Assembly: GCA_963555705.1 (NCBI GenBank)
Contig: OY743192.1
Location: 50,001-114,000, forward strand
Direction: 5' to 3'
Source of the DNA: Ligustrum vulgare
Taxonomy: Eukaryota; Streptophyta; Magnoliopsida; Lamiales; Oleaceae
DNA: 64,000 bases
Below the pieces are notes generated by a model, which saw nothing but the letters and a program-made list of their open reading frames with translations, did no database searches and was not told the DNA's origin. This document shows positions 1 through 13,460 of this stretch, one piece after another. How positions within the stretch are numbered: the first letter of the stretch is position 1; each line of letters begins with the position of its first letter. A program made the translations under genes and the position numbers.

Positions 1-3000
1 AGGAGAGGGATGAAGATGAAATAGATGAAGACGAGATTTCTTTCTTTTTACGTTACGATATGTCTCTGGGTTGCCCTAAATAGAGGGATTCTTTTCTAGC
101 CTAGTTCTTCCACATAAATACCATATGATAGAAAGAAATACCGAGATTTACCTGTGTTAAGGATAGTGCACTAGAATCAATAGAATCTGAATCCGATGTG
201 CAATAAGATAGTAATCGAATTAGCTCTATGATATGCAATGGGTTCAATTGAGTTAATGCTTTGACTCCTAGTTGTACTAGAATACCATATTAGAAGAATA
301 AAATCAAATATATGATATAATAAAGAAAGTTCAGAGTTCAGATGGAATGCTTGTTATCAGTGCATTAGATGTCCTAGTTGTCCAGTACCAATCCGCTTTC
401 AAGGTTCAGTGTGCCTGTGCCTTCGTTCAGTCATTCATCCAGTCTCTTGCAAGTGCTATCGAATGGGATGTGAACGAATAGCCTCTTATCGAATCCCCTG
501 TGAGTGAGGGTACTCCTTATTATATTATAGAGATCGTTCTTAGGATAGCCTATGGCTATAAGAGGTACTTTCTTATTCATACTATCGGTCAGTGCGAGTG
601 TGAGTACGAAGCAAAGGTGCCAAGCTGAAGGTTGAAAGTCTTGAATCCGCTCTTACTGGTCTCATATCCGCTGCTCGAGTGAAAGTGGGAATGCCTGTCT
701 CCTGTCTCTGGCCATGGAAGGATCTTTCTCTCTAACTAGAAAGATCGTAGGAGAAGAAAGAAAGTAGCGTAGAAAAGAGAGCTTTCCCTCTTCCTTCGGG
801 TGTACTAAGACTATTTCTTTCATATAATATTCCTTCTCCCCTCGAGTCAGGAGCTAGCTTTCAATCTCCCACTCCTACTGCTACTACTCCTGATACAATC
901 TTGCTTGGCTTACTTGCTTGATTGATTGAGTTTTCCCGTTGGACAGCTACTATGAATAAAAGGATTGTCTCTATTGAACCTAGCCTTACTAAATATCGTA
1001 TGATAAAGAAATTGATCTCTCTCTGAACTAGAAAGCATAAACCAAAGGCAAGAGTGAAATCTAAAAAGTTTATCAAACCCTGTAGGGATAGGGGGTGGTG
1101 AGATAGAGCAGGAAACGGTTACCAAGTTCCGTTAGCCGTGTAGTTAGCAAGCGGTACTCGGGGAACAGGCTTAGTCAGAGATTCAAAGAGTTGGGTTAGC
1201 GATCCTCCTTAACTGAGTCGGGAAAGGGATAGATAAACAGAGTCGGGGTCATAGTACTCTCAGAACCGAGCCGGTTTAGTTACACCCCACCTTTATCCTT
1301 AGTCTTTTAGCTGATAGAAAGAGTTTCAAAGATAGACGTGTCACATAATCACACAAATAAGGAAATAAAGTGAGTGAAGGAGTGACTCTCGGGGATAGGC
1401 ACGACTGAACAGACTCAAATGCATAAGTATACTTGTATCGAGGAGTTCCTATTTAAAGACAATAAGCCGTCAACAGTGCCGTCTAGCGCCTTTTAGGCTT
1501 AGAAAGTCCCTCGTCCTAGAGCTGATAGAAGTACTAAAAGAGTATTTGGACTTAGTCAATTCGCCGATTCGGGTTTTTAATGGACGTGTCACGCCTTGAA
1601 CGCATGAAGAAAGCTGTCAAGCATTGAATGAAGGAAGGTTTGAAGGAGGCAGGCGGGCTCGGGTTAGTCCCGGCTGTGTTGCTTGATGAAAGAAGCGGAT
1701 CTGGGTGGTTCAGCTGGACTCGTTGTACCAGTTTCTTCCGTATATTGTACCTGTCTCTTCCTTATTCGGATTCGGATGAAGGTGAGTGGCAAAGTCTGGT
1801 TCCACTAAGGAGTAGGTCGTCCTATCTGATGGAGAGGGCTCCAAGTCTTTTGTGCTTACTTGGGCTGCAGGAAGTCTCTCTCATGCCGTGCTATTGCTCC
1901 TGATGCGGTAGTGGACCTGCTTTGTAATTAAAGAAAAAGGAAGGGCTTCAGTTTATGGTTGGGATCAATTACCGTTGGAGCTTACTCTAGTTACGGATTT
2001 CTTTGTACGCTCAATCGCTGCTAAGGGCTCGCTGTATTCTTAAAGTTGTCAAAGCGGGTCCCTTAGGAGTCAGTGGGGAATCTACAAGCTGGATGAGTTC
2101 AGAATCCAGCGAAGTCAGGTTCGGAATGGAAGTCTATATAATAGAAATAGGATAGCTCGCCCGACCATAAAGAGCAACGCTCGCCAGGCGTGTAAAAAGA
2201 CTAGGCTTTTGCCAAGAGGCCTCAATCTATATGGTGAAAAGGTCTGGCTGAAAAGCTCTTCGAGGTAAGTGAAGCGTGACCACCTGCACGTAATCTATTG
2301 GCTTGTACAAAGACCTAAGGAACCGAACCTCCTTATAGAGGCTCACCTATGACGGGGTTGATAAGATCGGCCAGCTAAACTAAATAGAAGAATGGTTCCC
2401 ATTTAGCGATTGTTTAAAATGGATCTCCTTCAGGGGTTCAGTGAGTTCAGCTATCACAAATAGTTCTTCTTGGGGGTGGGGAAGGAGTACTAGCAATTAG
2501 GCTAAGTCTCGCTACTTATGAATCCGCAATATCGGTAAGGAGAGAGGAAGGAGCAATGGTACGTCAAATCAAAAGGGAAGAAAAGGATGGACTACCGAAT
2601 GCTTTACATCAGAATGTCATACTTACTACTTCCATAATTTATTTAAACGAGCCTGAGGGATGTATAGGATTCCTTGCTTGAACTTGATCCTGATCGCTAA
2701 GCTAACATGGGGAGAGCGCTTTCTCCCCGACGGACAGGAGAGGGAAGCCCAGGGCCTTGTCCTTCCTTATCCCTATCTATCCTACGCTCTTCGCTAGCTG
2801 CCATTGCTTAGACTTATTCAGGAAAGAAAGCAAACTCATACTAGCGAGGGCAAACGTCACTCCCTTAAAGAACTAACAGCGCAGTAAGGGAAGTTAAGCA
2901 ACCAGCCTTACCCTAAGATCTATCTCTCTACCCAGCCTAGCATCCAGATTCAGTTAGCTACTTACCTCAGGAAATAGATCCCATTGATTAGGTATTGATT

Positions 3001-4655
3001 AGCTAGTTACCGTAGTTGGGTTCCGATCTGTCCTTGCTTGATAGATTGGTAGATAGATGCCATACTGGCTTAGTTAGGTACTTACCCCACGGAGCGGTAT
3101 TGGATTACAGGAACAGAGCTGGCTCTATCCATACCATATAGGGAAGACGCTGATTGCTAATTGTTGTTGTTGCGTCTTCCGTCTGCTAGGAGAGATCAAA
3201 CTAGTCAATCCAGGGGCTTAACTTAGCATTATTGAGTAAGCGGCCGACCATTAGTTCAGAGATATTCCTTTCCTCCCATGCCGAGCTACCTGGGCTTCTG
3301 GGCCTATGCAATTATGTTGATTAACCATGGATAAGTCCGATTCCCCCACCGTAGCAGCTCTTCAGCCGTTTAACAAGCTAAATAGGGATTCCCCGATATT
3401 CTAAGTGAGCAGGAGATTCATAATAAAAGTCAAGGTGGTTGGTACAGTAGTACGGAAGTACGGTTTTGTAGTTCATAAGTTCATATACCTTCTTACGTGC
3501 CTGGTTTGGTACAGATGTACTCTTTAGTAGTGTATGAGAGACGGAATATAGTCGTTCTAGGCCACTAATACCTTCCCCGGGTTTTTCCACGTGAGAGTCT
3601 TCTCATGATGTGAGAGTCCTTCGGTAAACTTCTTCGACTCCTTCCGGCTTGCCTACTAACCCATTGGAATTGCATCACGCCACAAGGCCGTCGTCTAGCG
3701 TATGCCTTTGTTTAATGGCTTACGAAGTTCAGTTTCAACCGGTCAAAATCGACCATCTAATCTAGTAGTCTCATGTACTTACCAGGCCTACCTGACGCCA
3801 TCCTATCTACAAGTATTGGCTCAATCAAGGTCGTCGGATATATAATAGTCTCAGGAGTCGGCTCCAATCAAAACGGAGAGCTCGAACATCGTCATAGGTC
3901 TTTCGGATAGGTGTTTCGGACGACTATGCAAGAGACGCCAATAACAGGAGTCGACGGTGGTTCCCAGCCTGGCGAAATCCAAGAAGGTGAGGTTCCCTGG
4001 CACTAAGGCGACAAACAAAGGGAGGAGTCCACGTGAAAACGAATACATACGGGCGAAGAAACTTAACGTTAGGTTTTTATTGAGTAAAGGCAGGAGTGCC
4101 CCCATTGGCGAATCAGTTGGGGAAGAAGGGGCATACAAAATAAGCAGAAGAAGAAGGCCCTTGATCAAGCCCACCTTACGACCATGATCAACGACTCTGA
4201 AAGGCCGCTATTAGAGACTTTGATTTCTGATTTCGGGAGTCGATTCCCCCGATCTCGAGCCTAATTGCTCTCTGTCTTGCTGCCTCCCTGTAGAAGTTGA
4301 GTCCCAGGGTCCGCTGTCTCAATTAAGAAAAATGAGTGGAAGGTCAGGCACATGGTACGACCAAACCCAATAATGAGTACTTGGAATCAGAATCACTAGT
4401 CTGAACTAACTTCTAGCTTTCTAAATTATACGGAGTTTTGAAACTCTGAACCAAGCTCAGGGGTCAAAGTGCTCACGCAGCTCCCTTTCGAGGCAATAAA
4501 TACCTGGTTGAATAACAATGAACCAAAGCCTACCCTTACCTTACTTTCCCCTATATGATTTGACTCCCTATTGCTATGATTCCCTTTTGCTTTGATTCCC
4601 TATAAGAAGTACGTGCTCTCATACACTACCTTAGAGTACATTAGTACCTTCTCCA
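1..4655. other. intergenic mitochondrial-type DNA
   Basis: No gene recognised on either strand. ORFs here are short, overlap on opposite strands and show no family motif. The sequence is rich in short AAGCAAG, GAAAGAAAG and CTTAGC-like words typical of angiosperm mitochondrial spacers. It contains the first copy (3693-3713) of a 21-nt word that recurs at 12143-12163. Confidence 0.6.
3693..3713 (+). repeat. 21-nt dispersed direct repeat, copy 1
   Basis: The same 21 nucleotides, beginning GTCTAGCGTATGCC, occur at 12143-12163 in the same orientation. Repeats this short are common in plant mitochondrial DNA and may be recombination scars. No larger shared flank is visible. Confidence 0.7.
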
Positions 4656-4663
4656 GTTTAGTA

Positions 4664-4777
4664 AGTCAGTGCTCACTCATAACGCTACCCGTTCTACCAT
4701 ATGTACCAACTCCTTATGAAAGTCAGTGCTCACTCTTCACGGAGCTCGCCTAACTACCATATGTACCTCCTTCATCC
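4664..4777 (+). repeat. imperfect 57-nt tandem repeat, two units
   Basis: Unit 1 is about 4664-4720 and unit 2 about 4721-4777. Both begin AGTCAGTGCTCACTC and both carry CTACCATATGTACC near the end, while the middles have diverged. A TGCTCACGCAGCTCC stretch at about 4470 looks like a further decayed copy. No coding function is seen. Confidence 0.6.
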
Positions 4778-6804
4778 TCTTCCCGGATGAACCGGCTGGC
4801 TTAGTCTCAGTCATGAACTACCGTACGGTTCCCCATCCTTCTCTTTCATAGCTATCACTTGAGAGATAGAATGGCTTCTAATCCATCCTTGCTTCTTATT
4901 AGTCTTAGGAGCAAAGAGTAAAGAAAGAAAGCGACGGAGAGCTTCCAGTTAGGCAAGGAAGTCTAAGGTCAGTCCTAACTGCCCCCGCCCTTTTATATTT
5001 AATACCCGCAATCCGCTTAGCTACACGGTTGCTCTCCTTCGTCTTCGCTCAGCCGAGCCGATAGTCTCATACGAACTCCTGCTATGAGGATTCAGCATAA
5101 ACTCGTAAAACCCACAACAGCCATACCGGAATAAACGCAGTCAATGGCTCTAATCGATTATTTACTTCTCTGTTGGATTCAAATCGGAATTGGAAATTGC
5201 GTAATATAATGGCGGTTGGAGCAGTCAGTACAATCGCTGCTTGAGGCTCTGACAAGACCTGGTTCGATCGGTAATCTTGCAATCCCGGGAGTGAAGAAAT
5301 CCTTTTCATTTCATTTAGTTCTGGTTGGAAACTTATGAAAAACAAAACAGGAGAACAAAAACGAGAGAAGGAAAGCAATTGTCGTTCATTGCGGTACGCC
5401 GCTTTCTAGGTTCACTTTTGACCGTTTGAATCAGTCTTTTGACTAATGAAAGATAGGTATACTAAAGCACTTATTTCAAAGGGTTCCAAACCTGACTCCA
5501 TAGGCAACTCTATAACTATCCCTAGTGAACAGGTAAGAAAATCAAAGAAGAACTGGGAATGAGATAGGAATGGAATGAATTCAAAGCCGGGAAGATAGAT
5601 TTACATAAAATGATTTGTGTACGGATGCCCAATAGCCAATCCCGTTGACCGGGAAGGAGAACATATGACCGGACAGGGCAAGCAAGGAGATCATACTAAA
5701 GGACGAAAACCTTTAATAGTATAAAGCAGCAGTAAACAAGTACCGGATGGGCACCACATACCTGGAATCAGGGGATGGGCACAGGGATGGAATGGTATAC
5801 AAGGAAAGAAAGTGACGCTCTAAAAGAAATTATGTAAGCGGATGCCCATAAGGAAAGCATTAATTAAAGAAGGGGATGGCACTAAAGAAGCCAACAATTT
5901 CATCTTTTATCTCAGAAGGCTTGTCCACCCTAGAACCGTCCTCCTTAACAATAAAGAAAGCTTTCTCCTTTGGCGACTCTTGACTGCCCATAGTTTCTTC
6001 TGTTTTGAGAGAGGAGGCAACTGCTTCTGACCCTACAAGGAATTCTTCGCGTTTCCGTTTAGTGGTAAGAAGAGGGAAACCACTTCTGATCTTTGCGAGC
6101 ACGAGTGAGTTATACACTACCTTCCCACCCCGGTCAGAGAGAATTGCGTAAGGGGCGAAGCGTAGGCGGGAACTTGAAGCTTCTCAGTCCTTACTCAACT
6201 ATCAGTACAGTAAGGCTTCGCTTTCCTCCCCATCTCTCATTCCTTTTCTTCTTTTTCCTCGAGTCCCCTCACTCCATTGCCTAACTACTTGACTGAGACT
6301 GAGCTTACCTCCTCCCTCTCACTTGACTGGTGAGCTACTTACTATCATTGATACTTGAAAGAGATAGATAGTAATATAGGCTGAGAGGAATGTAAGACGA
6401 GCTACTCTACTATCTACCTAACACTCGTTCGTCAATCAGTTGACTGGCTCACGTACTATCGTTCTATTTGAATTCCGTTTCTCCTGAAGCTTGAAAGCGG
6501 CTTGGCTTCATACTCTAACGGATTGGACTGAAAGGAGAAGGAATAGCCTTTATCTACATCAGTGGAAAAACCTGCTTTGAAAGGAGGGAGCATTGATATG
6601 GGAAGTCATGCTTAACCTCTCTTTGCTTTCGTTACAGGGACGGCGCTAGGAAGAATGAAAGAAGGAAGGCCAGCCACTAGATGCACTTTTCCGTCAAAGA
6701 TAAGACAAATATAAGAGAGAGATTTTCTTGCCGTTTCCCTTATTCTTTTTTCATCTAAACTTTCGGTAAAGCGAATAAATCCCATGGAGAATTTGGCTAC
6801 GTTC

Positions 6805-6827
6805 GAGCTAGTAAGTAGAACTAGCTC
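6805..6827. other. small perfect hairpin
   Basis: GAGCTAGT at 6805-6812 and its exact complement ACTAGCTC at 6820-6827 flank a 7-nt loop. There is no U-tract and no neighbouring gene, so a terminator role is not supported. It may be a chance or processing structure. Confidence 0.4.
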
Positions 6828-9800
6828 CTTTCCTTACTTAAACCTTAAGCGGTAAAAAGTAAGGGTAACTCTTAGGGAAAGATTCTGCGGTAAGGATGTA
6901 AGTCAATAGCTCTACTAGATAGCAAGAAAGCAAGGGAGGGATTGGCTCCTGGTCCCTATCGCCCCGAAGTGACTTCGCTAACTTTCGAGTTGACTAAACT
7001 AATAAGGCTATTGCTTCTTTCTTCTAGGGAAGGTATAACATTTCCACGTTCAAGCTTTGTACAGAAAGGAAGGAAAGCAGAAAAAAAGGGAAAGAGTGCA
7101 TCAAGAAGAGTGACCTTTCCTTTCAAGCGTACGAATCTATGCATCGAGCTTGTCCTGCCTCTTAAATCGATCGAAGAATTCCGAGGGAATGAATCGAGAT
7201 TACCAAACACTCATCCAAGTCATTCTTTCATGATTAGGTAGGACGTATAGGGCTTTTTATTTTAGTTGCAGTAGAGTAAAGATCGTAGCCTCAACATATT
7301 CTGGTCTTCATTTTCGAAATAGGAGTTCCACTGCGCGCCTGTGTTCTCTCTTTTTCTATCAGCGAGAAAGTATTACCTATTTGATAAAGTTCCACATCTA
7401 TATCTATGGCTATGCCCGGATCAAATTCTATCTCGCATCTACACTTTCGAAGCTCGTGCAATGAGAATTAATTACAACTATTTCCTAGCATCCTGGTTTG
7501 AAGCCTAAGATTCTCTCTATATACTAGAAAAATCAAACAAAGGAAACTAGGATAGGGCCTTTCTTCGCATCGAGAATTTAGAATGACTTTATTGTAGCTC
7601 TTCAACGCTTCTATCAATCAATCTAGCTCCTTATTCGGGGGGGAGAGTGAAAGCTTTTCTTTTAAGCCTAGTAGCACGGTTTAAGTCCAATCCGTATGAG
7701 TGCTAGTTATTTCAAGCTCTAAAACGCTAGCAGTGCAGTAAAGGTTCATTCCACCCCTAGAAAAGCGGTTGAAAGCAGTCTGTCGGTCTCAGTCCTGGGC
7801 AAACCAGTACGGTACCTTTATCTTTCTAGTAACTAGATAGTAAGTCAGTAGTGAGCCAATCCACTAAAGAAAAGGCAGTCTCCGGCCCTTTCTTGCACCC
7901 TTGAAAGGACGAATTCCCCTGCTCTTTCTAGAGGAAGGAAAGCGCTAACTGGTATATTTCAATATGTTTGGTGCGAGAGTGCATCAAAGGGTTCGGAGAG
8001 ATATAGGTCGCACCAATATTTAAGTATATTAAGCAATGATCTCCGCCTTAACTGAAACTTGGAGCTCCCGCAGAAGATGCAGCAATCTCCGTTTATGATC
8101 AAGACAAAGCTTGTATGCCGGATTTTTTTTGTGCGTAATGTCAACTAAAGCGCTTGATCGGGCGCTTCTACCCTCATACCTAGGTCAGATAGGGATCTTT
8201 CTGTTCAAGAATCAAGTCTAACTGTTCGTACTACGTTGCTTTCAAGGAGCTTGCTTCCTAAAAAGACTAGTTGTAAGCCACCTATTACTATAAAAACTAC
8301 CGCCAAAGGACGAATCTGAGGTCAAATGGAGACATACATATACGGCGTGGTCGGATAAAGCTTAGAGCACCTATTCCGGCAACAAGGAGAAAAGACAAGA
8401 ACGGGAACAGACAAGATCATGTTTTCACACCAGCCTAGCTAAACAGCTTAATGATGGAATGAAAAGGGACGATCTAACCCATTGAAGTCCCTCAAACTCG
8501 TTAGCATCCAACCAACCTAATCACACATTACCGACATCAAAACTCACGCCAGCCATGTGACCCACACCTGGACAAATAAGCCTTGACCTTTCTTAACACG
8601 AAATAGAAACCTCAACCCCCGCGTTCAGTTCATTATAGAGGTGAACGTAAGAGCAGGTTGAAGCTTTGACTTTGATTCCACCGCCTAATGCTATCTACTT
8701 TCATCTCCAACTTCATCTAATAAATAAGAGTGAGGGTGGTCGTAGATCAGCTGATGCGAGGTCTCGGGCAAAGTGTAAACTAAAGAGCTAAGCTTAACAG
8801 TTACATCACATCAGAAACTACACTAAAGTTGACCAAATGGGAAGTGCCTACTAACTAGTCCCAAAAGCAAGAGTTTTAGGTCCAAGATTGGGAAGCGGAA
8901 CGCTCGTGATCTTGAGATTTACCCCTTGCCCAGTTTTTGTCTTCCAGAAAACACTCTACTAAAGTAGTTCGTGCTCAACCGGATGGCACTTCTTCGCTTG
9001 TGGTGAACCACTCTAATAAGACATCGGCACCCGCCATTTTAGCAACCGCTTCCTTCTCATAGCCTCTCGGATTCTTCGCAGTCTTTGGAATAGCCTGACG
9101 GTGTGGAAATCTGACCATGCGTCGGAAACGGAAAGGTCTAGCTCAGCAGTATTTGAGGAGTACATCTTACGCCTACACATATTAGAATATCTTCTCCAGG
9201 TCGTAAAAGATCCAGAAAGGAGAATGTGCTGAGGAGCCCTTGGAAGGAGCGAGCTTAGCCGGTTGCCGACCCGAGCGAGCGAAATACTTGAAGCGAGTAT
9301 ATAGAGCGAGGCTTATGTGGTTTGATATTTTTCAAGGCCAACGACTATTCGACAGGCGTTCCTTCCCATTTCCCTTTGCTTGGAATGTCAGTATCAGTTT
9401 GTCTGCCAGACTGGACTTCTCGGATGGAGACCATACATTCCAATGTTCCAGCGATCAAGGCGCCTAGCCGCTGATCCTGAAAACGCCTATCCATATCACA
9501 GGCTTCGGTTACAACCCGATTCCTACTTCTATATTTGATCTAGAGTTAGCGACGGCTAGTCAATAATAAGTCGGGAGTTTCATGATCCGTCGTACATTCG
9601 ATCGAAACCGATTCCATTCCGAGCGAACAGGACAGCTTCTCTCGAACTCAAGGATCTATTTCCTAGTTAATTCACTACCCGGCCGGGCATACTGGTAGCT
9701 ACATCTCCCTATCGGTCGAATGGTCTCGCCAGCTTGCTTCCTGCGATCTTGTTTTCAGAACGGTTCTACTATGCCAGCGGGGGTCGGAGCCCCTTGATCA

Positions 9801-12142
9801 GTTCACATGTAGACGACTTGGAAGCAGACATTCGCTATAACGCCAGATGAAGCGGACGAACGCGAAGTTTCATGAAATTGGGTATCGCAAACGTTTCGAT
9901 TCTTTCGAAGAATGATCGGATGTTCTCTTTAAATAGAGAAAGTGGTGGCTAGATTCGCGGTCCCTTTCCTGGGCCTAAAATGGAGCTTACCGTTAGCAAC
10001 AGTGAGAGTGAGCTTTCAAGTTCACAGTTCGCTTCCCTTTGGCTTGAAGCTACGGGCTAAGGTAGCTCCCCTATTTTCTTTATCCAGGCGTTTTGCTTGG
10101 CTTGCTCAGTCACCTCTGCTACATGCGTACTACTTTCTTTCCTTTCCGCTAGACTCAAAGAATGGTTCCAACCCAATGACAGCGGAAGCTGATTCGTTTG
10201 CTTGTTCTGCTCCGCCTGGCTAGTTGTCTTTCCTCTGGCTTACGTAGTTTGCGCAGTTACGTTCCTTCAGTGGTCCGGACCTGGCCTTTAACCGCCTCTC
10301 TGATTGGAATTGAGGGCTAGCCTCTTTGACTCGGGCAGGGGAGAGCGCGAGCTGAAACCACTCTTTCGAAGGCAGCAAAGCGGCACGCAGCAGCTTCGTC
10401 TCGACCAGTCAACTGGCATGGGAGAAATCGTTCTATCTATTAGTTAGGCATTCGATTAAGCACACTTTGATTTTAGTAAGGCGGATCGGCTCCAAGTAGT
10501 ACTACACTAGGTAGGCTGTTCCCACAGTAGCTTTAAGTGGAGGAGATAGAATCGAATTGATATCTGCAAGTCGTAGAGTAGTCTAGTAGCTGACAGTGCC
10601 TGTAGTAGTAGCTTATTCTCTGTGAAGGAAGTTTGGTGCTTTCTTTTCTCATTCCGTTCCTCCGTCTTGTTTTGTTCTTTGAGCCGTCTCTAGCAGGTAG
10701 GAAGGAAGAGAGTCAAGGGCAGCTCTTACCCTGCCAATCTAGATGTGTTACGCATAACACAAGCTAAGCCGCTTCCAGTGAAAATACACCTCATTATGTG
10801 TTACCCTTTAGCTAGAACTTTCATGGCTTACCGCCCTTTAGCGCCTATGGTCTAACTAAAAAAAAGTACTCGTCAAGGGCCCAAGCGTGAACCTTCACTT
10901 ACGCATCTAGCCAGCAAAGGAAGACGCAAGGTCTGGGCAGCTTTATTATAACATTAGAGAAGCGGAACCTCCAAGCCCCTATAAAGTAAGAATCATCTCG
11001 AACTCTGAAACTACCCTTCTATCCTTCCTCCGGCACCGGAAGCAGAACTACCTGACCGAAGGAGATAGACAGGAAGGGAAGAGGAAGACGGTCATACAAA
11101 GGCCGAATAAAGCTCTCTTGGAGCAGCATCTGAATGGACCTATAGTCACTCAGTACATACGAAGCCATGAACTGGAATTTAGAAGTATGAAATATGGGCA
11201 TATAAACAATAAAAGAAAAAGACCGAACCAGCAAGACTAATGTCTACTTATACCTTTGAGAGGTCCACTTATACTATTGAGAAAGTCTCTTAAGCTACCC
11301 TAGGTTATATAAGATTCAATTCAATCTAACAAGCGGACTTCCTTAGCGCTTGTGCGTCGGAAGCAAGCGCAGGGATTCACTTGATCGGATGGAGCCGGCT
11401 GTCAATTGCAACAGTATCGGGATTCGGAAAGGATGATAGGGATTCTCCGACTATCCAAACTTGATGTCTCTTTCTGTTCCCGCTTCGAATGGGAGATGCG
11501 ACCATCACGACTCGACGACTGAACCATATGTCTGTATTAATGAATGTATGGGGAAGCCAGGCATACTCATCCAGCATCCAGATAATCTAGTCGGGATGAG
11601 ATACATAAAACACTGGAGAGAAGGGAATACATTTTGAACGAACAGAGGTCGAGGTGGGGATTAGTACCATTCACAAGAGTCGACGAAAGAGGCAAATTAC
11701 GGTATCAGGGACCTGGGAAGACAAGAGCTCATTCAGAAACAATTCATCAATCGAAGAAGCGAGTTTCCAAAGAGCGGAGCGGACCGGGGCCAAAAGAATT
11801 CCAGTTTCCTATTATGCTGTTGGTGGTTACTGCTAGCGGGCAGGCGATACGCCGCCTAGGTTGACAGGGGAGGAGCGAGCGAAAGCCAAGTCAAGAAAGG
11901 AAATCGAAGATTGTGCTGCCGAGCCCCATGGCATATAGCTATGAAAATAGTCCAAAAGAAGATAGTCCAAAATATAACAAAAAGACATCTTCTTCAAGCA
12001 TATGAATGATCTAATATACCATCGGCAGAAGCTTCAATTGAGAATGCTAGCTTTTCGATTCCTTTCTCCAACACTTCGGGTCCCGCCGCTAGACCGTAAA
12101 GCTGCAAGTAGAAAGAATGAGCCACACCGCTGGGCCCTTTCA

Positions 12143-12163
12143 GTCTAGCGTATGCCTTTGTTT
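12143..12163 (+). repeat. 21-nt dispersed direct repeat, copy 2
   Basis: Identical to 3693-3713 over 21 nt; the flanks differ. See copy 1. Confidence 0.7.
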
Positions 12164-12253
12164 GAAGTCTGTTCTCCCGGCCTTGACACTTGATCAAGAA
12201 GGCCTGGGCGATTTTTTATTCCAATCTTTTAGCTATCCTTCTACTCGCCTGCC

Positions 12254-12277
12254 TACTATACTATACTATACTATACT
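12254..12277 (+). repeat. CTATA pentanucleotide microsatellite
   Basis: Four to five tandem copies of a 5-nt unit (CTATA/TACTA). It is probably variable by slippage. No gene context. Confidence 0.8.
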
Positions 12278-13119
12278 CCTCTTGTCATATCCCCCAAAAT
12301 ACCCGTCTCGCATCTCCGCGTGGAATCTCTCAACACAATATACATTGTCTCGCTGTCTTCGGCGGAATGGGCATAATAGCATCGTCAATCTCGCGATCCA
12401 TCGCCTTATCGAGTAAGATCGGGCCAAGCTCTCCGGCTTACCCTGAATCGTATCTATTCTTTTGGGTTCATGATCTGCTCTTATCTTAGTAGGCCTACTC
12501 TGTGGCGAGTAGCTCTTTATTTTCTTATATGATAATAGCTTTATAACGCGCATGAAAACAGGCCAAAGAATAGGTCTCAATTCACAATTGCTCTTTTTTG
12601 GTACCAGCTTATGCTCACAAGAGAATGAGTCTAGCTTCCTTCTCATCATATTGGAAAGCCGCACTCGTCTCTGATGTATAGGAAGTAGTCGGCCTCACAT
12701 ACATCCTTCCCGGCCACCCGGCCTTAGCGTATGTCGGCGATACCCGTGGGTGGAAGAAAGCCTGATCGCTAATGAACCCCAACCCTTATAGAGCATTTTC
12801 GGGGAGAAGAAAGCCTTACTCTCGTTTAGTTCGAACGTAGCCCGCAGGAGTCAAGGGGTTGTAGGGGCTACTTCCAGAGAGAATTACGGCGAGGAGAGCT
12901 TATGGACAAAAAATGAGCATTCCGGTGGTTGATAGTGGAGCAAAGGCTGGATAAAACATGGATAGGCATGCCTTATCATCCAAAAGGATGTAGAAAGAGG
13001 AAGGGCTCGCGGGGTCGATCCCACATCTCATAGATAGGAGGAATACCAGGGATGATAAGGGATAATTAACTCTACAGCTCACAGGAATGGGAAAAGTCAT
13101 TCCGCATTACTCCAGTTTT

Positions 13120-13460
13120 TTCATAGCTTTATTTAATTAATCAATTAAAAGTACGGCGAATAAATCCATCGGATTCATGAATTAATAAATGTAGACCACA
13201 CAAATTTTTCAAATGCTAGTTTATTACAAGATAACTGATACGAACATTAAACCGAACAAGGCCTAATACGTGTATACATATTTCTTCTCTAGCCTAACAT
13301 GAATGACTTATTTCATTGATGCATAATCCCTTTTTTGAGCGAAGCAAAATCTTATTTACTCGTTTATTACATGGTGAGGGCAATATGACTCATTAGATGA
13401 TCGACTCTAATTGATAAACTATGATATTAAAAAATTGTATTTTACTCAAAACCTGACCAG
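13120..13460. other. AT-rich patch in intergenic DNA
   Basis: This stretch is visibly richer in A and T than its flanks, contains no sizeable ORF and matches no gene I recognise. Its composition differs from the surrounding mitochondrial spacer, so it may be foreign (plastid, nuclear or plasmid), but its origin cannot be named. Confidence 0.35.

Larger units (their letters stand above)
4790..13120. other. intergenic mitochondrial-type DNA
   Basis: No gene recognised. The longest ORFs, such as minus-strand 12266-12664, have overlapping ORFs on the other strand and low-complexity or arginine/serine-rich translations without family motifs. Minor structures are listed separately: a hairpin at 6805-6827, the second 21-nt repeat copy and a CTATA microsatellite. 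Confidence 0.55.

Noticed and set aside
4790..4825. Possible domain V (GAACCGG ... CGTACGGTTC)
   Set aside because: Strand spacing is too long and the upper helix does not form; only the outer six bases pair.
12266..12664. 132-codon minus ORF with overlapping plus-strand ORFs that contain hydrophobic runs
   Set aside because: Considered ccm, sdh and rps genes for the plus frames; none of their signatures match, and the hydrophobic run comes partly from a CTATA microsatellite.
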